Assembly: GCF_026151205.1 (NCBI RefSeq) | Contig: NC_087075.1 | Span: 11,022,303-11,086,302, forward strand | Direction: 5' to 3' | Length of the DNA stretch: 64,000 nucleotides | Origin: Bolinopsis microptera | Taxonomy: Eukaryota > Ctenophora > Tentaculata > Lobata > Bolinopsidae | Shown: in pieces, positions 36,501-48,500 of the stretch | Layout: the number at the start of each line of letters is the position of its first letter | Numbering within the stretch: the first letter of the stretch is position 1 | Made by a program: the position numbers and the translations under genes | The notes under the pieces: model-generated | Database searches by the model: none | Seen by the model: the letters and a program-made list of their open reading frames with translations, nothing else | Told to the model about the DNA's origin: nothing

Positions 36501-39500
36501 GAGCGGAGAGAACGGTGACTGACAGGAGTTACATAACCACTCCTCCACGTGCCAAGGTAACCTCACTAACACTTAAACCTCACTAACAATTAAACCTCAT
36601 TAACACATAAACCTCACTTTCTAGACATATGGACTATGGAGCTTTATAAAAGTGTTGGCAAGACGCCAACATATCTTGTCATATTTGTTACCAGGCCTTG
36701 TTAGTGGAAAAAACCCCACTACGATTCACTCCAAGTTTTAAACCTAAATCAAAACCATTTATTTCAACAATTTCAGAGAACTTGCTACAAAACCCCCTCT
36801 CCCTCCCCCTCTCCTGCTTCCACCTCCTCCTCGGACCCCATCACTACAAGCCCCAGCTCTTCCGACCCACAACGAGTCCCCTCATGTGACCCCCTCCTAC
36901 CTGGATCACATGACCATAACCCCTCATTCTTCTCTGACCCTCTACAAGTAGGAAGCTCAGATCCTACAGACTCAACCTCTCCTCTATCTCGTCCCTCCAG
37001 CACGGAACCAAATGTGAAGCAGGCTCTGAGAGCTAAGATACACAGCAGGACAATGTCACCTGATTGTCATGCTGAGAGTATTAGACAGAGTCAGCTGCTT
37101 TCTGCCAGTCAAGTTAAGGTGGACCCGGAGAACTTGGCTGTACATGTTAATATTAGTGGTGTGCATAAGCAGCACCCCTGTATCAACTGTGGCAAGGTCT
37201 TCTCTCAGAAACTTCATTTACAGGTATATATCATGTAATCATCTTGATGTCACATGACGTAATATTAATGTCACGTGACATCATATTAATGTCACGTGAC
37301 GTCATCTTAATGTCCCGTTTCTTAATCATATCATCCAGTCTTCTCGTTGATAGGCACACTTTATAACGATCTAAATATGTTTTCAGCGACATATCAAGAG
37401 TGTTCACTATGGAATTAGAGATAACCTGTGTGCGTTTTGTGGCAAAGGTTTCATGTTGAAGAGGTTTGTACATTATTGGATTAACTTATTTAACTTATTA
37501 TTACAACTCGTAACTCTTAACATTGTACATATCATGACTTATATCATAAACTTATGATAATTATCAGTCGTGGTTATTAGCACATATAATTACAGTTCGC
37601 GTAACGTTGACATTAATCATAAACTTACATTATTCATTAACTTACATTATTAACTAACTTACATTACTCATTAACTTACATTTTCATTAACTTACATTAC
37701 TCATTAACTTACATTATTTACTAACTTACATTACTCATTAACTTACATTATTCATTAACTATGTACAGTCATCTAATGGAGCACATAAGAGCTGTACACT
37801 TCAAGATAAAGAACCACGTGTGCTTGTTTTGTGACTGGAAGTTTAACAGAGTGGTAAGCACACAATTAATTAATTAAAATTAATTTAGTTCTTTAATCAA
37901 CTTATATTAGTCGAGAGGTACCTGGTACAACTATGATTTATTATTATAAATTTTTACTCACTGCCAAGTAACACACATCTGTTCTTTTCTTGTACTAGAA
38001 TCAATATGAATCAAAACTAAATTCATTGCTTAATTGCCTGATAATTAATTGCTATTAATAACTAATAACCCAGGGTGATCTGAATCGTCACGTAAAGACA
38101 GTTCACACGAATGGTAAGAAGCCCAGAAAGAGAAGGTCCCAAACCCAGGACGGGCCTGATGTAACAAACTCTCGAAACCTGCTGACTGATAAAAACGAGC
38201 AGAAAATAATTGACGTCGTGGTAAGTTCCTGTTAGTTCTTGTAAGTTCCTGTCAGTTCTTGTAACGGTCAGTTCTTGTAAGTTAAGTTGTGGTGACCGTA
38301 TTCGAGCTCTCTAGCCCCTAATGCCTCGAACCCTTGCACTTTCAGTTAGAGTGATCATCTCATAATCATCAACAGTAACTCAATACCTTCTCAGTTCTCA
38401 TTAACTAAATGAACTCTAAATTAGTTAACTCCACATCAGTTCCCAATTAACTCCTTATTAACCCCTCATTAGTCACTAATTAATAACCTCCTCCAGTCGG
38501 ACGGATCAGACCAGGACTACTCACACGACTCCTCCTTCTTCGACCAGCCCCTCAGCTCTAATAATGACAGGTTTATAACTAATCTATTTATCATTAGGTA
38601 ATATTGCACGTGCAATATATAATATTGCACGTGCAATATATAATATTGCACGTGCAATATATGATTATGCACGAGCACGTCGTAATTATGTTCGGTATAC
38701 AGTGCCCGTACCAATTCGAAATAAGCAGTGACTTTCTCAAGGCGGTTACGTACTGGATTAATAGCCTATGGTTTCACGCAGTTTATCCATGTATTTGAAC
38801 AGTTAATCAACAAATCGACCACTTAATTAACTAATTATCTGACTAATAAGGTAATTGTTTCAGTTTATCGCCGTCAGACCAGGTACCACTGTCCCTGACT
38901 GACCGGTACCTCTCTGATTACAAGAAGAGACTGTTGGAGCTGGAGACTGATAAAGAGGGGGATAAGAACGGGAATAGTGGGTCAGATGATTTAGAGGTGG
39001 GTTAATTAGTTAATTAGTTAAATATCCAATTAACTATTTACTTAGTTTTACGATAAAGTGTTCTACTAAACTTAGGGGCTGATTCTCCTGACCGAGGTTA
39101 AGTCATCAATTCACCAAGGTTAAACTGAGGTTTAAACACTGATCTGACTAAAATAGAACTGCAATCTGCATAATATTTGGTTTTATTTCAGATACAAGAA
39201 GATGAGATTGTCTTATTCCCCTCAAATTAAGAAGAAAGATAACGAAGGAGAAAACTCGGCGATCTCCAGAAGAATTAATAAATTTTTTACGAGTGCCAAC
39301 TCAAAATCAGTAATTTATTAAATCGTACCTTTTTACAGAAAAGGGCGGAAATTTTTTATAAAAACTTCTTAAGAAGGACAATTCAAGTAGTACTGAGAAG
39401 TATGTACGTTTATTATCGGGAACAGAATTAGATTTAAAATATTACGTTAAAGAATCTCTTAAAGTTTTGATTATTCTGACAGCAGTTTAACACAAAACCC

Positions 39501-42500
39501 AATTTGGCGAGACCACCTCCCAATATTATTGATAATCTGGCGGTGCAGGAAAACTGCTGTCAGAAATATTATCTATGTAAGTGTAGGTCAGTGTACGCTG
39601 ATGTTGATTTATTTTACTCTTTTAAATTAGAGATTTATTAAGTGTAGCTGGTGTTTTTAACGGATAATTGTGATAACACGAGATCAACAAGTTCAATGTG
39701 AGACGGATTGTCAAATCGTAAAATAGTTTTAGAAATAATATATTGCACTTATAACTTATAACGTATCATAAACTTTTCGGATTATTTTATTTCCGGGGAT
39801 TTTTGATAACTTTTCCGGAAGCTCACTTGCTAGATGTAAGGAAATCTACGGTCCCTTTACTGTGTGACTTTCTGACTCACATTGGATTTGGTTTATGAGC
39901 ATCAAAGAAGTTCAGATTAAGAAAGTTAGAAAGTTTTAAAGTTTATACTTTTTTGTTATGCTGTAAAACCGTTGTTGTATTTTTTAATGCAAATACTTAG
40001 CAGGTTTAAGAATGACAGTTTGATAAAAATGTACGTGTTTTACTTGTTTTATCCGGAACTGAAGTGTGAACTACTTATTTACGCAGCCCTCTTACATTAA
40101 ACCCCTTATATAACGTTAACCCACTTAAAGTACACATCATTCCTCCAGTTGATGTTGTTTATCCCCAGAACCTCAATATAACGACTGTAATACAGATATT
40201 TTTAACTGTATTTATAAACTTCCACATACAACTAGAATAACGGTCACTAGATTATCATAACGATTAAAAACACACACACAAACTTCAATATATGCACTTT
40301 TACAGTTTACAGTTTACACTCAAACTAGTACAGGTGACACAAAACACAGCCAACGAACAGACAAATAAACGGACTGATCTCGATCTTGAACAGACTGCAA
40401 ACTCAAACTGTTATCAGCCTATAATAATAATATCATCTGAAAATCAACTACAAAACTCACAAATAACGTTAGCAGGATCGGGTTCCAAGACGCCGGGATC
40501 TATACAGGTTACGTTCCTGCTTTCTCCTTTCTTGAGCTTGTGACCAGAATTGCAGGTTACAACGAATGTAGCATCTGAAGAGAGGAAAATAGTAAAGTTA
40601 AATTAATTACAGCTGGTAAATTAATAATTAGTAATCAATTAACCAAATTGATTTTCGTTTCTTGTTTTTTATTACATAGAATTCCGTTTCATTGCAAACG
40701 AGCAGTTCAAACCCCAAAATAATATTAAACAGTAAAAGTTTTATACATATATAATAATTACAAACTCAGAAGGGAAATAAGTAAAACGAGTTGATTGCCA
40801 ATTCTTTTTCAAATATAATCGGAATAGAAGATAATAAATAATTTTAGATAATTGGTAGGAGAAGACAAACAAAATGCGACGTTTAATATGGAAGTTTAGG
40901 TGTGCGGTTACATTTAAGCTTACAATAAGAAAAGGGCTAAAAATTTAAGGAACGGGCTCCAAGTCGTTGTGGTCTTGGGGAAAAAATCCATACATCTAAT
41001 ACAATTCGCCAGTCTCCACTTAAACGAGTTGAACTAGAGTCACAACATGACCAGTTCTAGAGTACTACGTCAGTAAGTTTGAGATTATCACGATCAAATA
41101 AATTTTTGAGGTTGAGATTATCAGTGAGACGCCTTAAAAGAGCATTGGAAGTCATTTAGAAATACAACTCCTATGAATGCGATCTGAAGTTCTGTTAAAG
41201 TGCGTCAGAGCCGTTAGCACAGCGTAAATAAAACGTAAGAAATGTGTGACTACTAAAGCAAGACGTAAGTTATTCGTAGTAAGTTAATCAAACGAGAGTT
41301 AATAAAACTGTGTTAATAACTTAATTAAAAAGGAAATAAACCTGATATTAACAGATTGTAACACTACACTGATAGGAAGTCACGTACCAGGTTTAAGATG
41401 AAGTCCAACATTAGCTCCCTTTAGTTGTCCGTTAGTTGGGGCTGTGGTGTAAGTGCAGCTCTTTCTACAGGTGGGCAGCTCAATACCTGGGGAGTGGGGA
41501 GAGATGACGTCATAACATGGAGTAGTGGCGTCATAATAGACTTATAGTGACGTCATAATAGACTTGTAGTGACGTCATAATAGACTTGTAGTGACGTCAT
41601 AATAGACTTGTAGTGACGTCATAATAGACTTGTAGTGACGTCATAATAGACTTGTAGTGTCGTCATAATAGACTTGTAGTGACGTCATAATAGACTTGTA
41701 GTGACTCATAAAAAACACTATATTATAATAACTGTGGCGCTAATATTTTAACAAGTAACATAGGATTTTAAATTGTAAATGCTTCTGTGATTTTATTGAC
41801 ATAGGGTTATGTTGGTACATATTATATGTTACAACTTACTTTAAAAAGTGTAATGAAACTGTCAATACGTGTTCAAACAATTGAAGAAATGTTAATAATT
41901 CAATTGCGCGACGTCATCACAACACCACGTGACGTCATCAAAATACCACGTGACTCACCTCCGCTAGTACAAGAGAACATGCCACTAGCTGTTATCGGAT
42001 ATCGAATGGAAACGGAGTAGTTTGCGTCACACTCAACCTTCAACCTTGAGGAACTGAAATAAAATTATGTGAATATTATTCTGTAAGAGAGTTATGTTAA
42101 ATATTATCCTTGTGTATTTAATGTTTGGTGATATGGGAAATTTAGTGCCAAAACTGGGCGTGAATGGCGATAACAAATGCTGATCCATGATGACAATAAA
42201 TTAACTAATCGACGAAATAGTGGCTCCTTACAATCTCAACAATTCAGCAGTAGAATCATTATTAACTTATTGTTATTACCTAATTACCCGTAATTGATTA
42301 ATTATGATAATAAATTAATTTATTAATCAATTAGCAGCTACATACCCGTCGTTAAGAGCAGGAATAATAGGTTCCTGGGGATGAGGCGTGTATGTGGTGT
42401 GCTCCACCTCGTCAGCATCAGTAGAGGTGGGGAGATAACAGTACTCCTCACATAACTGCCCTTTCTGGGGAGGTTTTAGTTTAATATTTGCCCAGTCTAG

Positions 42501-45500
42501 GGGAGGCAGGTTTTGATTAAAAAAGTTTGATTAAGAGTTAGAAATGCTTTAAAGGATTCCAAGGATTCAGCTAATGTGATGGTAGTCAGCTTCTCACCAA
42601 TACCAAAATATAAACCGTTACAGTAATCTAGACATACTACCACTAGACTGTTTACGATGACTTGATTCTGTTGGAGATTCAAAAGGAAGCGGATTTTCCT
42701 GATATTGCGCAAGCATTTCTTCTTGAGATTCACAATTTGTTTATCAAACACTAGTTGATTGTCCATAACCAACCCAAGATTCAACGAATGTGTTAGGAGC
42801 AATTTCAACCCTCAATCTTATTTAGCACCTTTCTAGGTCCAAAGACTATAAGCTGAGTTTTAGAGTCATTTAATTGCAGATAATATTGAGACATCCAATT
42901 CTTTATCCTCAAGAAACAATTTCCCAGTTGGTTGGTTAAGGTTTTCACCTGATCTAAGGGTTTGAAAGATTTCATAATTTGATGATCGTCTGCATAACCA
43001 ATATTGGGAAACCCACATTCTTACAGTAGTATCAGTGCAATCTGGTATAGAGGTAGCAGGTATGTTATCACGAATCTTTTTAACCTTTTCAGAGAAAAAC
43101 TTGACAGTTGAAAGTTGTGACGTCATAATAACAGTTGTGACATCATCACGACCGTAACTACATACCTCTTTGTAGTTGAGCTGACAGTCTCTGAACCACT
43201 TTGCATATCCACTGTCGCCGTGTTTATCACTGCACACCTGCGCCTTACTGCACCACCTGCACTCGAACTCAGGTAGAACCTGCGTCGTACAGTTGTAGCA
43301 GTCTGTCAGCATCGTACACGCTGAGAAGTTATGTCATGGTTATTATGACGTCATGGTAATTTGGGACGTCATGGTAATTTGTGAAGACATAGTAACATGT
43401 GGATTGTGGCGTCATCGAAGAATCAGTTGCTTTCTTGCCGTTCAATAATATAAGAGGTGGTAACAGATTTGAAGAATAGGACAACTGAATAATGACAAAT
43501 CCTGCATCATATTTAAATAGGGGGGGGGGGGGGGGGGGTCATGAGTATTTTGACCCGCAGATGTATTATACGTAAAGATGACACCACGAACTCGGACTAA
43601 TCCTTTCTGATGGCTCTGCGTCAGGTGCCACAGTAAATTATACCATGCAATGTCAATGATACAGCAATCTGGCAGTATCCAAATAAACAATGACTCAGTT
43701 AAAGAATTATTAAAATAGTTGAAGTTTGGCGAAATAATGCCACGTTACTGTTAGGGTTTAACTCACAAGTAAGAGCTTTGAGTCGCACAGCTGAACCGCT
43801 GTGTATCTTGGTCTTGTTTACATCAAGCTTGTGGTACACGTGTATCATCACTGAAATAATTATTCACTTTAATAAATTAATTAATTAGTTTATTAAGCTT
43901 AATTAATTAATTAGTTTATTAAGCTTTCAACATATTTAAATTGCTGAGTATAATTAATATTAAAAAACGAGGTAAGTAAAATGTGTCTTAACTAGGTCTG
44001 AGAAACACCATTAATTGCTTACTATTATGGCCCTAGTTAGTAAGTAATCATGAGCATGTTTCTTGCTCTGTATAATGTGGTGAAGCGAAATGCGGTGATC
44101 CACAAAGATTAGCTAGCAGCCGTACAACTGACTAGTAAGAAATATTTGAAGCTGCAAGTTTAAAATATTCTTATGATTTATATCCGTGAAGAGTATTTAT
44201 TTAGTTATGGAGAAAAGTTTCCGAGCTGAAAGGAAAGATTAGCGCTAAACTGCTTACAAGATTGCAAGTCCTCGCTAGTTGCATTGTATTGTATTGGTTG
44301 TATTGGTTCTGGCCCTGGTTTTTTAATTACTGGTAAACAGAATCTACCAGATAAACGGTTGATCCCCGGTTTTATTTCAATTTGGCAGTAATTTGGTTAT
44401 AAATCTAATATGTTAAACAGTAGTCATAATTGCCCTTATTTCTGCCTCGGCACGAAATTTAGCATAAAACAATAGAATATGTGACAGACGACAGATGAAA
44501 GTAATTATTTCAACTCACGATGGCTCGGTGAAACAATATGGAAAGCATCAGAGAGACCGATTGCGTTCTCGTGATCTTCAGATGACAGTGTTACTTCCGG
44601 GAGCTGAAATAATAAAATGTCACATAAAAATCTCTTTAAAACTATTGTGATAAATTATCCATCCTGTGAAACATCTTTTGGTGTATGTGTTTGTTCTTAC
44701 CGTTGACTGTCTTATACTATACCGGAAAAACAGTCTATCATTTATTAGAATTGGCACGACTCCAAATGATCATTACGCTAAGTAGTCTTCTCCGGAAATC
44801 ATTTGCGATCAGGCAACTCATGATGAGAACAGTTTCTAAATCATCCTCAGAAGCATTATTACTATTCCCGTATAATTAACGATCATTCTGGCAAATATTA
44901 GAACGTCATGTAACATTGAACTTAAACACATTGGCATTAAATATAATATAATGCATAGAGGGCGCCAAGCACATTCAATACGCAAGTATTAAATGTTTAT
45001 TGAACCTGCTAGAAGTTTCAAAAGAGTAGACTTGAAAGTTAAAACCTGGAGGACTTTCTTTCTATCGTGTAAACAATAACTCTACAGTTTCAAATAACTG
45101 ATGATGTAATCGGTTGATTTAATATGAACGCGACGATGGTGACAAGTTTCGTAGAGTCGTTTGTAATCCAATATATTATTTTTATGGGTTATGTAATAAT
45201 ATAAAACAGAAAGCTGAAAAGTAAGCCAAATGTAAGTACATTCGATCGTGCGCGGCTCAAAAATCAATTGCTGCCGTTACGCCGCGCGCACTTTCATCAC
45301 AGAAAGGTCAAAATCTGCTAGTCGAAAACTTACGTCACAATGAGGCGCGGCGTAAAGAAGGCTTCCAATTTTAGATTAGACAAACGCTATTCCGCTTAAA
45401 AGCAATTTAACAGGCCGTTGAGAAACGATCTTTATACGGGAAAAAGTCGAAGATTCTTAAACCAACCAAGTTAACAGACATATTACAAACTGGTTCGAAC

Positions 45501-48500
45501 GATAAATCACATTACAGTGATTGGCTAACATACGTTTTCAGATAATCACTTAAAAATATAACGATTATAATTAATGATCTAATTGTTATTTAAACTCGGA
45601 ATATAGCGAACCTCCTTGTAAGCGAATACGATGTCATTGTTCTTGTGTAACTGTAGCTGGAAAGTGAAGTTTCCTTTATCGCTTTTGTTAGCTATCTGCA
45701 TTTTATCCCATTGTACTATGAACACGTTCTCTTGAAATAAATTAAAGGTGAGAATCTGAATGTAAAGGAAATTAAGTGGAAAATTTAGGGAACTTACTAT
45801 ACAATTGGTTCGATTTCAAATGTAGATGATTCAGGTGCCAAATATGGCAACTTAAACTGAAACTAAATCATTTTTGGTGATCTCATATCTAATGTAATTC
45901 TAAACCAGCCTTACCCACTGAACTTTGACGTCATACGAAAAGATCATATTTCTACATATTTCAAGAAAAACAGAGTGTGACGTTTACCTTATACAGTTTA
46001 ATCATACGGTATAATGTCTTTTAATAACAGAAACCTTATCTTTATCAAATTCAAACATTGATGACACAATCACTGACACTAAAGCACAACTTAAAAACAA
46101 ACTTAATAACAATAAATAATCGTACTATAAATAAAATAAAAACAATAACACTCACCATCGCTGTAATAGTAGACATGTGAAGATTCACTAGCATTAGGAT
46201 TGAAGTTACCCATAAAAGGAGCAATGTACTGAGCAATGGACACTATCTTAGGAGAGAGAATATCTCCCACATGGAGGAAGCCTCCTGTTAGGATTGTGAT
46301 TGTAGCGTCGCTGGAAGGCTGGCCGTAGAACAGGAAGTTGGTTAAGTTGTAGTCCTCCGCCTGAATCATAGAGTAAGTCACGTGATTATAATAGAGAAAG
46401 TCACGTGATTATGATAGAGTAAGTCACGTGATTATGATAGAGTAAGTCACGTGATTATGATAGAGTAAGTCACGTGGTTATGATTTTGTACTGTTAAGGT
46501 GGTGGCTAGATGGTCGATAATTTAGTTTAAAGTGATAGTTGGAGTGTAGGATAGAACTAGTTATTGATTACTGATATTAACTAATTTAAATAAATTATTG
46601 TGTCACGACAAAGGGTTCGAGTGGGAACTTCTTATTCACTAATTGTACTTAAACGTGTAAGGCAGATAAACAGAGTCAATTAAGTGCTATTTTTTTAAAT
46701 ATTGTTGATAATTAACATGGGTGGAAATTACTTGTTGGGGAAACTATCACTATAACTTTGTTCCAGCCTCAGAGCATCGTACCCTACAGTATAGTAAAAG
46801 GTATTGTAAAGATAATGGGTATAGGGCACGAGCCGACGTGAAACCTAAAAATAGTTTAACCTTTGTTGTAACTACAATGTTATCAAAATATAATATAGTC
46901 AGTCAACTGTAACTACAATGTTCTCCAAATATAAGTCAGTCAACTGTAACTATAATGCAACTTCATACATCTACACTCTACAGTGTGGTTATATTAGGAG
47001 CTGAGATGTAGATTACAAACAGGTGTCTTTGTGTTAGCGCAACTACTATTATGTTATATAGTATATATATATATATATACTATATATATCAACTATACTA
47101 CTATTACTATTACTATTACTATTACTATTACTATTACTATTACTATTACTATTACTATTACTATTACTATTACTATTACTATTACTATTACTATTACTAT
47201 TACTATTACTATTACTATTACTATTACTATTACTATTACTATTACTATTACTATTACTATTACTATTACTATTACTATTACTATTACTATTACTATTACT
47301 ATTACTATTACTATTACTAATATAACTACTACTATACCTAGTGTCCTAGACTATACTACTACAATAAACAATAACCACACTCATTGTAATATAATACATT
47401 ATTTCGTGTGGTTAAAAATCATTAATTTTAACAGCTGTGGTTTACGAGAGTCCAACCTGTTGGACTGTACATTTTAATATGAGATATTTGTTACAAAAAC
47501 GTTTGTACATTAAAAGTTTATAATCCGATATATTTATCCGTTTTAAAGATCTTATATTAAGATCACATGAAAGATTTACATTATGAAAAACATTGTTAAT
47601 ATTAAAACAAGGTGTTCATTGTGTAAATTTAACAGATTATTAGCGCTATCTAAATAAAACTCTTAAATTCCTCAGTCTAAACATCTCCTTGATCTAGTAT
47701 ATTCTATGAGTGTATATTCTGTTTGAGAGATCAGCCACCATTAAGCAGTTGAGATGGGATTGTTAATATTACACCTGTGTCCTGTGATTTACCACCAATG
47801 TCTTGCTAAATTATAAACACTGTGAGACACACACCAAACGTTAAATACATTCTCAAAATTCAGGCGGTGAACCGTCCAATGAAAAGCTCGTGTTGACACC
47901 ACGTGACTTAACATCAAACACTGTGAGGCATCTGTTTACTCTATTGTACAAGAACACAAAGGGAGAAATGTTAATGTTACACACGTGATCAATGATCAGT
48001 GTTACAATATGTAATATATAGTATTACTCGGTGAGTAATAGAAATGAGATACTTTTAGACTGTATGGTGTGCTGTACCATGTACGGTGGAGCCCACCAGC
48101 CACCTGGTACCATTACAGCACATTAGAAACACAAACTGTGTATTTAACTACTACACGTGATATCACACGTGATACAACAAGTGATATTACACGTGGTACT
48201 ACACGTGATATTACATGTGATATTACACGTTGTACTACACGTGGTATTACACGTGGTACTACACGTGATATTATACCTACCCGCCTATATAATTTGTAAC
48301 CTTCGTCATAATTATGTAACATTCATTATAAAATTTGAGGTTGTGTTACTTTGGTCAAAACTTGAAAATTTTAACAAGACCCTGTTAATTAACAATCTCA
48401 TTAATAATATTGAAAACTGAGTCTCTTCGTCCGTTTATATTTTCCAAACCACTTAATCAAGAAAAAGATTGTTTTTTTTTGTTCGATATAGTGCTGTAAA

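Noticed and set aside
36698-36889. Plus frame starting LVEKTPLRFTPSF within the zinc-finger gene
   Set aside because: It ends in a stop and cannot join the next exon in phase; the splice site at 36777 in another frame continues for 149 codons into the first zinc finger.
47031-47477. Long Ile-Thr and poly-Tyr frames
   Set aside because: Direct consequence of the (CTATTA)n array.
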